9,539 bases of DNA from a gamma proteobacterium symbiont of Lucinoma myriamae. Its GTDB lineage: Bacteria > Pseudomonadota > Gammaproteobacteria > GRL18. Below, one piece after another: positions 1 to 7,344 of this stretch. A program made the position numbers and the translations under genes. The stretch lies in NCBI GenBank assembly GCA_025655635.1, contig JAHXIM010000295.1, positions 1-9,539 of the forward strand. The letters are read 5' to 3'. The first letter of the stretch is position 1. Each line of letters starts with the position of its first letter. The notes under the pieces are model-generated. The model worked only from the letters and a program-made list of their open reading frames with translations, was not told the DNA's origin and did not search any database.

Positions 1-17
1 GAATGATTTTTGGTGGT

Positions 18-31
18 AATATCATGATATT
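18..31. repeat. Perfect 14 bp palindrome AATATCATGATATT
   Basis: The sequence AATATCATGATATT equals its own reverse complement. It could be a dimeric regulator site or chance in AT-rich DNA; no promoter elements can be tied to it confidently. Confidence 0.45.
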
Positions 32-51
32 TCACTATAATTTCAATGGGT

Positions 52-63
52 TATGATTATAGA
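52..63 (+). repeat. Direct repeat TATGATTATAGA, copy 1
   Basis: This 12 bp sequence recurs exactly at 292-303, 240 bp away. It is followed by a second shared motif (86-98), whose partner at 388-400 lies in the same order downstream. The paired order suggests an old duplication or an inserted segment, but the AT-rich composition makes the individual match modest evidence. Confidence 0.4.
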
Positions 64-85
64 CCATTTTCAACTGATTTTTATA

Positions 86-98
86 GGTTCAGGACAGT
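86..98 (+). repeat. Direct repeat GGTTCAGGACAGT, copy 1
   Basis: This matches 388-400 (GGTTCAGGATAGT) at 12 of 13 positions. The second copy contains the ribosome binding site of ccmB, so the first copy could be a remnant of another ccmB-like leader. That is inference. Confidence 0.4.
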
Positions 99-291
99 CG
101 TTATTATCGGTAGAGCTGATGAAGCCGAGACAGGCGAGAATTACTGCGGGAAGTAGTGGTATTAGTGACGTACCGGAGTCCATTCGCCAGAGTTTATTAA
201 GCACTTCGGGTAAAACTATGACCAGATTAACAATTTTAGATGCAACTTTTAGTTACTAATAGATGTCATACTTCAAGATAGTAAATAAGTC

Positions 292-303
292 TATGATTAT
301 AGA
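292..303 (+). repeat. Direct repeat TATGATTATAGA, copy 2
   Basis: Exact match to 52-63. Both copies sit in non-coding DNA upstream of ccmB. Confidence 0.4.
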
Positions 304-349
304 TACTAAAAATAATGGGATTATGATTGAGTTCGTTACAGAACCATGT

Positions 350-368
350 AAAATAAATCGTTTATTTT
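350..368. repeat. AT-only inverted repeat before ccmB
   Basis: Perfect 8 bp arms, AAAATAAA (350-357) and TTTATTTT (361-368), flank the 3-base loop TCG. With no G-C pair in the stem it would make a weak hairpin; an operator role is equally possible. It lies 36 bp upstream of the ccmB start. Confidence 0.4.
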
Positions 369-387
369 CTTTAACAATAATAATAGT

Positions 388-400
388 GGTTCAGGATAGT
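388..400 (+). promoter_or_regulatory. Repeat copy 2 containing the ccmB ribosome binding site
   Basis: GGTTCAGGATAGT contains AGGA at 393-396, eight bases before the TTG at 405. This decides the ccmB start: the frame is open only back to 387 after a TAG at 384-386, and it offers no ATG or GTG. The motif is also the second copy of the repeat at 86-98. Confidence 0.5.
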
Positions 401-404
401 AAAA

Positions 405-1073
405 TTGTATAACGCTTTTTTTAGTTTGATTAAACGTGACTTACGCTTGGCGTTCAGACATAAGAGTGAAATACTTAACCCTCTGTTTTTTTTCGTTATT
501 GTCGTGACGCTTTTTCCTTTGGGTATCAGTCCTGAGAAACAGACACTGGCAGAAATTGGTCCTGGTATTATATGGGTGGCGGCATTGCTGGCCTCTATGC
601 TATCTTTCGACTCGCTGTTTCGTTCTGATTTTGATGACGGTACGCTGGAGTTAATGTTACTGAGTGAATACCCTCTGTCTATTTTAGTATTGGCTAAAAT
701 TATTGTTCATTGGCTGATCACTGGTTTTCCCATAATCATTTTCTCGCCCTTGCTGGGTACTGTTATGTTTTTAAGTAATGATGCAATAGAGACCTTAATG
801 ATTACTTTGCTATTAGGGACGCCTATCCTGAGCTTAATTGGTGCTATTGGTATGGCTCTGGTCGTTGCATTAAAAAGAGGGGGAATGCTGCTGTCGTTAT
901 TAGTGCTGCCTCTATATATTCCTGTTTTAATTTTTTCTTCCAATGCGGTAGGAAGCAGTATGGCTGGCCTGTCTATTAGCGGGCAGCTGTATTTTCTGGC
1001 TGCATTTTTAATCTTTTGTATAACGCTGGCACCTATTGCCACCTCCGCTGCATTAAGAGTGAGTCTCGAATAA
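405..1073 (+). CDS. ccmB: Haem exporter membrane subunit CcmB (TTG start)
   Basis: CcmB is the integral membrane subunit of the CcmABC(D) ABC-type complex of System I cytochrome c maturation, which drives release of haem-loaded CcmE (family knowledge). The 222-residue product has the usual length. Its N-terminal amphipathic start (residues 5-20, with KRDLRLAFRHK) precedes hydrophobic helices at about 26-40, 52-70, 95-120, 130-150, 160-180 and 190-212, and a cytoplasmic loop near 72-85 with the acidic SDFDDGTLE typical of the family. The start is a TTG; there is no in-frame ATG or GTG upstream, and the next Met (65) would remove the first membrane segments. The stop overlaps the ccmC start (TAATG). 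Unusually, no ccmA lies directly upstream in this window. Confidence 0.93.
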   Translation: MYNAFFSLIKRDLRLAFRHKSEILNPLFFFVIVVTLFPLGISPEKQTLAEIGPGIIWVAALLASMLSFDSLFRSDFDDGTLELMLLSEYPLSILVLAKIIVHWLITGFPIIIFSPLLGTVMFLSNDAIETLMITLLLGTPILSLIGAIGMALVVALKRGGMLLSLLVLPLYIPVLIFSSNAVGSSMAGLSISGQLYFLAAFLIFCITLAPIATSAALRVSLE

Positions 1074-1858
1074 TGAACGCTGTAGATAAAACTAAAATAA
1101 AGGCTAAGAGCAATCCGGTGATGAAGTTTATTTATCACTTTGCTTCACCTAAACATTTTTATCGTATTTCCGGAAAATTAATCCCCTGGTTAGGCTGGCT
1201 TGCCGCTATTTTAATCATTGTCGGCAGCATTGATGGCTTATTTTTTGCTCCGGTTGATTACCAGCAAGGTGATAGTTATCGGATCATCTTTGTTCACGTC
1301 CCTGCGGCCTGGATGTCTATGTTTATCTATATGGTGATGGCGACTGCCGGTGCTATTGGTTTGATTTGGAAAATCAAACTGGCTGATGTCGTGGCCAGCA
1401 GCAGTGCACCGATTGGTGCGGCATTTACCTTTCTGGCGTTAGTGACGGGTTCCATCTGGGGAAAACCTATGTGGGGCGCCTGGTGGGTCTGGGATGCTCG
1501 TCTGACTGCTGAGCTGATTCTTTTGTTTCTCTATTTAGGTTATATGGCATTAGAAGCGGCCATTGAAGATCCCAGAGCGGCAGCCAGAGCCTGTGCTATT
1601 TTAGCCATTGTTGGTGTTATTAATATTCCTATTATTCATTATTCAGTGGAATGGTGGAATACTTTACATCAGGGGGCAACAGTCACAAAGTTTGATAAAC
1701 CTTCTATTCATGTCTCTATGTTAATTCCATTATTATTAATGGCATTGGGTTTTAAACTTTATTACGCCACTGTGGTCTTAGTTAGGGCGCGAAATAAAGT
1801 CTTATATGCCGAGCAAAATAACAGCTGGGTTAAAGAAATAGTTAATCAGAATAATTAA
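1073..1858 (+). CDS. ccmC: Haem-handling protein CcmC
   Basis: CcmC presents haem on the periplasmic side of the membrane and, with CcmE, forms the oxidised holo-CcmE adduct. The 261-residue product carries the family's tryptophan-rich motif WGAWWVWD at 134-141 and the two expected axial histidines, His75 (in FVHVPAAW) and His189 (in IIHYSVEWW). Six hydrophobic segments are visible, at about 39-58, 78-98, 113-127, 146-161, 173-187 and 213-233. I chose the ATG at 1073, overlapping the ccmB stop as TAATG. The frame extends upstream to a possible ATG at 1016, but that would lie inside ccmB and adds residues atypical of CcmC. The N-terminus is about 15 residues longer and more lysine-rich than in short homologues. 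Next gene: ccmD, after 18 bases. Confidence 0.96.
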   Translation: MNAVDKTKIKAKSNPVMKFIYHFASPKHFYRISGKLIPWLGWLAAILIIVGSIDGLFFAPVDYQQGDSYRIIFVHVPAAWMSMFIYMVMATAGAIGLIWKIKLADVVASSSAPIGAAFTFLALVTGSIWGKPMWGAWWVWDARLTAELILLFLYLGYMALEAAIEDPRAAARACAILAIVGVINIPIIHYSVEWWNTLHQGATVTKFDKPSIHVSMLIPLLLMALGFKLYYATVVLVRARNKVLYAEQNNSWVKEIVNQNN

Positions 1859-1876
1859 ATTATAAAGAGTCAGAAA

Positions 1877-2050
1877 ATGCTGGAAATGCTACAAATGGGT
1901 AAGTATGGTGCTTATGTGTGGTCATCTTATGGACTTGCACTGTTTATTATGAGCTATGTTGCTATCAAACCACTGATGGATAAAAAGAGTATTTTTAAAG
2001 AATTAACGATGAAATACCGTCGTGAAGCTCATACTGAGGAGAAACAATGA
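1877..2050 (+). CDS. ccmD: Small haem exporter protein CcmD
   Basis: A 57-codon gene between ccmC and ccmE. CcmD is a small single-span membrane protein that stabilises the CcmABC-CcmE complex and is needed to release holo-CcmE (family knowledge). The product begins MLEMLQMGKYGAYVWSSYG, and the GxYGAYVWxSYG-like pattern is characteristic. One membrane segment follows at about 13-31, then a charged cytoplasmic tail (residues 36-57) rich in Lys, Arg and Glu. Its length is within the range for this poorly conserved family (about 45-70). The stop overlaps the ccmE start as ATGA, and the tail codons contain the strong ccmE ribosome binding site GAGGAG (2036-2041). Confidence 0.9.
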   Translation: MLEMLQMGKYGAYVWSSYGLALFIMSYVAIKPLMDKKSIFKELTMKYRREAHTEEKQ

Positions 2051-2562
2051 ACCCGAAACGTAAAAATCGTCTGATACTGGTATTTCTCATATTAGCAGGT
2101 GTTGGTGCTGCAGTGACTTTAGGACTTAAAGCGCTGGATCAAAACCTATTGTACTTTTTTAGTCCTACTCAGGTAAAAGCAGGTGAAGCACCTGTTGGTC
2201 ATTCGTTTCGTTTGGGCGGCCTAGTTACGGATGGCAGTGTTAAGCGTGAAAAAGATGGTATGACTATACATTTTGACATTACTGATAATGCTGAAACTAT
2301 TGCGGTTACCTATATAGGGATCTTACCGGATTTATTTCGTGAAGGGCAGGGTATTGTGGCAACCGGAAAACTGGATGGCAGCACTATTGACAGGCCTAAA
2401 GGTAAATTAGCCCATTTTGTTGCTGAAGAAGTACAGGCCAAGCATGATGAAAATTATATGCCTCCGCAAGTTCAGGATGCCTTAGACAAGGCGCACGTTG
2501 AAGGCAAAGAAGAGATGGTTAAATCTGCCGAAGCGGCCGCTTCAGGAGAAAAAGCACAATGA
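2047..2562 (+). CDS. ccmE: Periplasmic haem chaperone CcmE
   Basis: CcmE binds haem covalently through a histidine and carries it to the CcmF/CcmH ligation complex. The 171-residue product has an N-terminal signal-anchor helix (about 9-27, preceded by the basic NPKRKNR) and an OB-fold domain (about 40-132). The conserved haem-attachment site is the KHDENYMPP motif, with His133 the covalent ligand and Tyr137 the usual axial partner. The C-terminal tail (about 145-171) is charged and Ala/Glu-rich, as is common and apparently unstructured in this family. The start ATG overlaps the ccmD stop and lies five bases after GAGGAG (2036-2041). The stop overlaps the ccmF start. Confidence 0.97.
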   Translation: MNPKRKNRLILVFLILAGVGAAVTLGLKALDQNLLYFFSPTQVKAGEAPVGHSFRLGGLVTDGSVKREKDGMTIHFDITDNAETIAVTYIGILPDLFREGQGIVATGKLDGSTIDRPKGKLAHFVAEEVQAKHDENYMPPQVQDALDKAHVEGKEEMVKSAEAAASGEKAQ

Positions 2563-4511
2563 TACCTGAGATTGGGAATATCTCCCTGGCGATTGCTTTA
2601 GCCGTTTCAATTATTTTAGCTGTTTTACCTATGGTTGGCGCTCATAAGAACAACCTTCAGCTCATGCAGTTTTCTCGTTATGCCGTAGTTGCTCAATTCT
2701 TTTTAATTTCAGTGTCTTTTATAGCACTGGCCTATTCTTTTACTATTGACGATTTTTCAGTACGTTATGTGGCTGCCAATTCTAATTCAGCCCTGCCGAT
2801 GATGTTTAAAATTTCAGCCGTTTGGGGAGCCCATGAAGGCTCCTTTTTATTATGGCTGCTGATCCTCTCCGGTTGGACCATGGCGGTGGCTTTTTTCAGT
2901 AAAAGTTTACCCATCTCCATGACTTCCAGAGTTTTGTCTGTGATGGGCATGCTGAGTATCGGCTTCTTATTATTCATTATCTTCACTTCAAATCCTTTTG
3001 AACGTCTTTTTCCCGCAGCTTTAGACGGTAAAGATTTGAATCCTTTATTACAGGATTTTGGTCTGGTGATTCATCCGCCTATGCTTTATATGGGCTATGT
3101 TGGTTTCTCTGTTGTCTTCAGTATTACCATTGCCGGGTTGATTTCAGGTCAGCTTGATTCAGCCTGGGCGCGCTGGTCTCGTCCCTGGACGGTTATTGCC
3201 TGGGTATTTCTAACTCTGGGTATCGCTTTAGGGAGCTGGTGGGCTTATTATGAACTGGGCTGGGGCGGCTGGTGGTTCTGGGATCCGGTTGAAAATGCTT
3301 CATTTATGCCCTGGCTGGTTGGCACCGCTTTATTGCATTCATTGATTGTCACAGAAAAGCGCGGCGCGTTTAAAAGCTGGACTGTTTTATTATCACTTAT
3401 TGCCTTTTCACTGAGCTTATTGGGTACCTTCCTGGTTCGTTCCGGTGTTCTGGTCTCTGTGCATGCCTTTGCTTCTGATCCGACCAGGGGCTCGTTTATT
3501 TTAGCCTTTCTTGTTCTGGTGATTGGCGGTTCTTTAACACTTTATGCCATTAGAGGCCCGTCAATGAAAGGTGGAGGTCACTTTAATCTGTTTTCTAAAG
3601 ACACCTTTATGCTGCTGGGTAATATTCTACTGACTGTTGCCTGTGCTATGGTCTTATTAGGCACCTTGTACCCACTATTAGATCAGTTGATTGACCTGGG
3701 TAAATTATCCGTTGGAAAACCATATTTCAACACAGTGTTTGTACCTATTATGTTGCCCGCATTGGTAATCATGTCAATGGCGCCGTTAATGCGCTGGAAG
3801 GGCGATACTTTTTCTCGTGTTGCTAAACACATGATTATTCCTGTATTTGTTGCTTTTGCCGTTGGTTTTTCAATGCTCTTGCTTGAAAAGGGCTCAGTGA
3901 TGATTTCAATAAGCATTGGTCTGGCCACGCTTATTGTTTCCAGTGTTGTTATGAGCTTTGTGGATCGAGTGAGAAATAAAGGTAATGTTGTTACTGCCTT
4001 AAAGAAAATTCCTTTATCTTTTTTCGGTATGAATCTGGCACACATTGGTGTTGCGATTTTTGTCGTTGGTGTAACATTTACTGAATCAATGAGTTTACAA
4101 AAAGATTTACGTATGGAACTCGGTGATACTATCTCTCTTGGAGGTTATTCGTTTACCTTTGAGGGCGCTAAGAGTCATCAGGGTCCCAATTATATCGGTT
4201 ATGAAGGTGCTATCAGTGTAGTCGGTGAAAAAGGTGAAACAGTGGCTGTATTAACACCAGAAAAACGAATTTATCAGGTGCGTGGTATGCCAATGACTGA
4301 AGCGGGTATTGACGCTGGTCTGTTCCGCGACTTATTTGTGGCACTGGCAGAGCAATTAGACAATGGCGCCTGGAGTTTAAGAATTTATTACAAACCGTTT
4401 ATCCGATGGATCTGGTTGGGTTGTATTTTTATGGGCTTGGGTGGTTTTGTTGCTATTCTGGATAGACGTTATCGTTTGAAGGTATCGAATAAGAAAGCTG
4501 TTGCTGCGTAA
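2559..4511 (+). CDS. ccmF: Cytochrome c haem lyase subunit CcmF
   Basis: CcmF is the large membrane subunit of the haem lyase that reduces haem on holo-CcmE and joins it to apocytochrome c CXXCH motifs. The 650-residue product matches the usual length of about 650 and has many membrane helices. The WWD signature is WGGWWFWD at 235-242, followed by PVENASFMPWL. All four histidines expected for the family are present: His172 (in VIHPPMLY), His260, His302 and His495 (in NLAHIGV). A large periplasmic loop covers roughly 510-615. ATGA overlap with ccmE and AGGAG at 2544-2548 support the start. Downstream, the operon's tight packing is broken by a palindromic repeat before ccmG. Confidence 0.98.
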   Translation: MIPEIGNISLAIALAVSIILAVLPMVGAHKNNLQLMQFSRYAVVAQFFLISVSFIALAYSFTIDDFSVRYVAANSNSALPMMFKISAVWGAHEGSFLLWLLILSGWTMAVAFFSKSLPISMTSRVLSVMGMLSIGFLLFIIFTSNPFERLFPAALDGKDLNPLLQDFGLVIHPPMLYMGYVGFSVVFSITIAGLISGQLDSAWARWSRPWTVIAWVFLTLGIALGSWWAYYELGWGGWWFWDPVENASFMPWLVGTALLHSLIVTEKRGAFKSWTVLLSLIAFSLSLLGTFLVRSGVLVSVHAFASDPTRGSFILAFLVLVIGGSLTLYAIRGPSMKGGGHFNLFSKDTFMLLGNILLTVACAMVLLGTLYPLLDQLIDLGKLSVGKPYFNTVFVPIMLPALVIMSMAPLMRWKGDTFSRVAKHMIIPVFVAFAVGFSMLLLEKGSVMISISIGLATLIVSSVVMSFVDRVRNKGNVVTALKKIPLSFFGMNLAHIGVAIFVVGVTFTESMSLQKDLRMELGDTISLGGYSFTFEGAKSHQGPNYIGYEGAISVVGEKGETVAVLTPEKRIYQVRGMPMTEAGIDAGLFRDLFVALAEQLDNGAWSLRIYYKPFIRWIWLGCIFMGLGGFVAILDRRYRLKVSNKKAVAA

Positions 4512-4540
4512 AGTTTAGTTTGCTGATAGTGTATTGAAAA

Positions 4541-4726
4541 TTTGGGAGTAATAAGGCGTGCTGGGTAGACTGGCGCGTATGATTGGGGACACTTTGAATA
4601 CGTCCATGTAACGCTTAGACTCGACATGACTGCCATGGATGCCGAGGATGAGCGTCACATGGATGTGCTTGAGCGTCCCCATACAGGCGAACCCGCATAC
4701 CTTAGCACGGATTATTATTCCCCAAA
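4541..4726. repeat. MITE-like long imperfect palindrome inside the ccm operon
   Basis: About 186 bp that folds back on itself over almost its whole length. The ends are TTTGGGAGTAATAA (4541-4554) and, inverted, TTATTATTCCCCAAA (4712-4726). Further paired blocks are GGGGAC (4585-4590) with GTCCCC (4675-4680), ACGTCCATGTAACGCT (4600-4615) with AGCGTCACATGGATGT (4651-4666; 14 of 16 pairs), and CTCG (4620-4623) with CGAG (4643-4646), all centred near 4633. It encodes no protein and is richer in G+C than its flanks. This is the form of a non-autonomous miniature transposable element or a dispersed hairpin repeat. No clear target duplication is seen. As RNA it would form a very stable structure that could affect ccmG-I expression. 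Confidence 0.75.
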
Positions 4727-4761
4727 CTGACTAAATATAAAATATAGAGTAAAAAAGTCTG

Positions 4762-5298
4762 ATGAAAAAACAATTTATGACCCCCCTGATAATCTTTGGC
4801 TTATTAGTCGTGCTGCTGGTTGTCGGACTAATGAAAGCAAAGTATGTACGTGATGTACCATCACCGCTTATTGGTAAGGCAGTACCTGAATTTTCTATCC
4901 CTACTGTAGAAGATCAACAAAAAGTCTTCACTAACAAAGATCTCATAGGGCAGGTGTCATTGGTCAATATCTGGGCTTCATGGTGTGTTTCCTGTCGGGC
5001 TGAACATCGACTTCTTAATGTGATTGCAGGGCAGGGCATTAAAATTTACGGCATCAATTATAAAGATGAATTACCTGATGCTCGTCGCTGGTTAAGTGCT
5101 TATGGTAATCCTTATGTGAAAAGTGCTCATGATATTACTGGGCGAGCAGGCATTGACTGGGGTGTTTATGGTACGCCGGAAACCTTTGTTATTGATAAAA
5201 AAGGCATGATTCGCTACAAGCATACCGGTCCTGTCTATCAGCAGGACATCGATGAGAAAATTTTACCAATGATTAAGCAACTACAGGCAGAATCATAA
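4762..5298 (+). CDS. ccmG: Thiol:disulfide interchange protein CcmG (DsbE)
   Basis: CcmG is a membrane-anchored periplasmic thioredoxin-like protein that reduces the CXXCH cysteines of apocytochrome c, or CcmH, before haem attachment. The 178-residue product has an N-terminal anchor helix (about 8-24) and a thioredoxin fold from about 38. The active site is WCVSC at 74-78 (Cys75, Cys78), and the family's GVYGTPETFVID stretch (134-145) contains the cis-proline, Pro139. The length is typical. The gene lies 250 bp after ccmF rather than overlapping it, because of the intervening palindrome; a separate weak promoter just upstream cannot be excluded. The stop overlaps the ccmH start as TAATG. Confidence 0.96.
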   Translation: MKKQFMTPLIIFGLLVVLLVVGLMKAKYVRDVPSPLIGKAVPEFSIPTVEDQQKVFTNKDLIGQVSLVNIWASWCVSCRAEHRLLNVIAGQGIKIYGINYKDELPDARRWLSAYGNPYVKSAHDITGRAGIDWGVYGTPETFVIDKKGMIRYKHTGPVYQQDIDEKILPMIKQLQAES

Positions 5299-5819
5299 TG
5301 CTTAGTATGATAATGAACAAAAAACCGGCGGCGCGTATTTTAGCAGTCAATAGCATACTCTTTTTTATATTATGTCTATTGCCGCTTCATTTACAGGCAG
5401 GACCCAGAGGTCAACCGAAAGAGCCCATTGTATTTGAAGATCCTCAAGTTGAAAGCGATTATCTGGAATTATCAGAAGAATTACGCTGTCTTGTCTGCCA
5501 GAATCAAAATCTGATTGATTCCAATGCTGAGTTAGCTGATGATTTGCGTCGAGAAGTAGCAAAGATGCTTAAGAAGGGTAATAACAAAGAACAAGTGATT
5601 GAATTTATGGTTGATCGTTATGGTGATTTTGTTTTATATAATCCACCATTTAAAGCACAAACCATATTACTTTGGGCTGGCCCATTTGTGTTGATGTTTT
5701 TTGGTATTTTCATTTTACTGAAAAAAATCAGAGCTGGTAATGAAGAAAAAAATACGGATAGTTCAGCGCTTTCTGAACAAGAAAAAGAAAAGTTAGACGC
5801 TATCCTGAAAAACAAATAG
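5298..5819 (+). CDS. ccmH: Cytochrome c maturation thioredoxin-like protein CcmH
   Basis: CcmH helps keep the apocytochrome haem-binding cysteines reduced and forms the haem lyase with CcmF and CcmI. The 173-residue product has a signal or anchor segment (about 13-34), the family's LRCLVCQNQ motif (Cys64 and Cys67), a helical domain ending in DRYGDFVLYNPP (about 106-117), and a C-terminal membrane helix at about 122-141 with a charged tail. It is the short form, with the TPR part encoded separately as ccmI, unlike the fused CcmH of Escherichia coli. ATG codons at residues 4 and 6 are alternative starts; I chose the first because TAATG overlap with ccmG fits the operon pattern. Confidence 0.96.
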   Translation: MLSMIMNKKPAARILAVNSILFFILCLLPLHLQAGPRGQPKEPIVFEDPQVESDYLELSEELRCLVCQNQNLIDSNAELADDLRREVAKMLKKGNNKEQVIEFMVDRYGDFVLYNPPFKAQTILLWAGPFVLMFFGIFILLKKIRAGNEEKNTDSSALSEQEKEKLDAILKNK

Positions 5820-5840
5820 TATAAAAAAGGTAAATCAAGC

Positions 5841-7271
5841 ATGTGGGTATTATGGTTAATTTGTGCTCTATTAATAATTATAGCGATTGCTCTATTAATA
5901 AGGCCGTTGTTCAAAACCTATTCAGACAGTGAACTGTCTGAAAGCCAAAAAAAAGCTAATCAACGTAAAGCACTGAATATTGAGCTGTATGAGCAAAAGA
6001 AAGTTCAGATTGAGCAAGACTTCGCCAATGGTTTATTAGATAAAGAAGGACGAATTCAGGCGCAAAATGAAATAGAACACAGCCTGATTCAGGATGCTGA
6101 AAGCTCTGTCGCCACTGAACTAACACAACTCTCTAATAGCAGTGCTAAAAAACTGTCTATTGCTTTTCTGGTAATTATTCCAATTTTTTCAGTGATTACT
6201 TATCTCTCTGTTATGCCTGAAAATTTTGAACAGGTCGTGTTGTCACAAGCAGCACCAGCACAATCTCATGCACCTAAGAGTCAGAATCAAGTACCTGATA
6301 TTGCCACTATGGTGACTTCTTTAGAAAAGAAATTAAAGGACAATCCCGAAAATGCACAGGGATGGAACATGCTGGGTCGATCCTATGTGGTTATGAAGCG
6401 CTATGCCGAAGCTGCTGCCGCTTATGAAAAAGCTCTGGCGCTTGTTAAGCAAAATAAAGTCCAGCAGGCTATGCCGGAGCTGGAAATTAATTATGTAGAA
6501 GCATTGATGCAGACAGGGAATAAAGACGGTTATGAAAAAGCCCGGACAACTTTGGCTGGAATGTTAGCTGCTAATCCTGATCATGGTGATGCATTATGGT
6601 TTATGGGCTTTCTTGACTATGAGGCTGGTGATAAAGAGCTTGCTGTTGAGCGCTGGACGCATCTATTGACCTTATTACCACCAAGTGGTGAACAGACGAA
6701 GATTGTGAGCACTTATCTTAATCAAATACAAGGTAACACGGGTGATGCGACTAATAATCAGCCAACTGAAACAGCACAAACTGCAAAACAGCCTGCTGCA
6801 CCTAAAGGGCCGGCACCAGGCCAGCAATTAACCGGCTCAGCGGATGAAAAAGTGTTTATTGCTTCTATGGTTTCCCGTGTTGAAAAACGGGTCAAAGACA
6901 ATCCACAGGATTTAAAAGGCTGGAAATCACTAGGCAAGTCTTATGGTGTCTTAGAACGAAATGTTGATTCAGCCAATGCCTATGCTAAGGCTGTGGCATT
7001 AGACAGTAAAGATGTGAACTTATTAATGGCTTATTCAGATGCTGTTATTAAAACACGTCAGCCTGATCAGTTAGATAAAGCGCGTATTGTTTTTGCACAA
7101 CTGGTAGATAAAAATCCCCAGAATCTTGATGCACTCTTTCTTTCAGGCTCTTTAGCTCGTGCAGCTGGTGATATTGAGCAGGCGAAATTGTTCTGGAATA
7201 AATTACTACCTCAATTGCCGCCAGAAAGTGAAGCTTATAAAAGTGTAAAAATAAACCTTAATTCACTATAA
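5841..7271 (+). CDS. ccmI: Apocytochrome c chaperone CcmI, with duplicated TPR region
   Basis: CcmI captures apocytochromes c through their C-terminal helix and delivers them to CcmF-CcmH. The 476-residue product has a first membrane helix (2-20), a charged helical, coiled-coil-like cytoplasmic segment (about 30-100, with the conserved ALNIELYEQKK near 44-54), a second helix (about 106-124), and a periplasmic TPR region. That region occurs twice. Residues 155-297 and 341-475 align throughout, for example KDNPENAQGWNMLGRSY (166-182) with KDNPQDLKGWKSLGKSY (352-368) and HLLTLLPP (274-281) with KLLPQLPP (454-461). A Thr/Gln/Pro/Ala-rich linker (298-336) separates them. This makes the protein longer than single-module CcmI. 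The start follows ccmH by 21 bases with AAGG upstream. No convincing terminator follows. Confidence 0.94.
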   Translation: MWVLWLICALLIIIAIALLIRPLFKTYSDSELSESQKKANQRKALNIELYEQKKVQIEQDFANGLLDKEGRIQAQNEIEHSLIQDAESSVATELTQLSNSSAKKLSIAFLVIIPIFSVITYLSVMPENFEQVVLSQAAPAQSHAPKSQNQVPDIATMVTSLEKKLKDNPENAQGWNMLGRSYVVMKRYAEAAAAYEKALALVKQNKVQQAMPELEINYVEALMQTGNKDGYEKARTTLAGMLAANPDHGDALWFMGFLDYEAGDKELAVERWTHLLTLLPPSGEQTKIVSTYLNQIQGNTGDATNNQPTETAQTAKQPAAPKGPAPGQQLTGSADEKVFIASMVSRVEKRVKDNPQDLKGWKSLGKSYGVLERNVDSANAYAKAVALDSKDVNLLMAYSDAVIKTRQPDQLDKARIVFAQLVDKNPQNLDALFLSGSLARAAGDIEQAKLFWNKLLPQLPPESEAYKSVKINLNSL

Positions 7272-7344
7272 TTTATCCCCTTATTTCTCGTCTGAAATTT
7301 CTATTTTTTCTTAAGAGAGAGGGGGTTCACATATTTAAAAAAAC

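Larger units (their letters stand above)
1..404. other. Upstream non-coding region where ccmA would be expected
   Basis: No gene here can be supported. Short open frames exist (53-259 and 263-412, plus strand), but neither resembles a family I recognise and neither has a good ribosome binding site. CcmA, the ATPase partner of CcmB, is usually encoded immediately upstream of and often overlapping ccmB, yet no Walker A or ABC signature motif is visible. The stretch is AT-rich and holds a perfect 14 bp palindrome (18-31), an AT-only hairpin (350-368), and two pairs of direct repeats (52-63 with 292-303; 86-98 with 388-400). It may be an inserted or decayed segment between ccmA and ccmB, or the operon leader if ccmA is elsewhere. 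The sequence alone cannot decide. Confidence 0.6.

Noticed and set aside
53..259. Plus-strand open frame of 68 codons upstream of ccmB
   Set aside because: No recognised family, no clear ribosome binding site, and it ends in AT-rich repeat DNA. The last residues (from ATG 218, MTRLTILDATFSY) faintly recall the start of an ABC ATPase, but 13 residues is too little to claim a ccmA remnant.
263..412. 49-codon open frame overlapping the ccmB start by 8 bases
   Set aside because: The position is suggestive of coupling, but there is no good ribosome binding site, the composition simply reflects AT-rich DNA, and nothing resembles the CcmA C-terminus.
1016..1072. Earlier ATG for ccmC
   Set aside because: It would place 19 extra residues inside ccmB. 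The TAATG overlap at 1073 gives a normal CcmC.
3683..4045. 120-codon minus-strand frame inside ccmF
   Set aside because: It is a shadow of ccmF, whose sequence is strongly conserved here, including His495 nearby; no matching family or start signal.
4983..4997. Val-Ser instead of Pro-Thr in the CcmG active site (WCVSC)
   Set aside because: The middle residues of this CXXC site vary among CcmG proteins. Both cysteines and the cis-proline are kept, so I do not consider it unusual.
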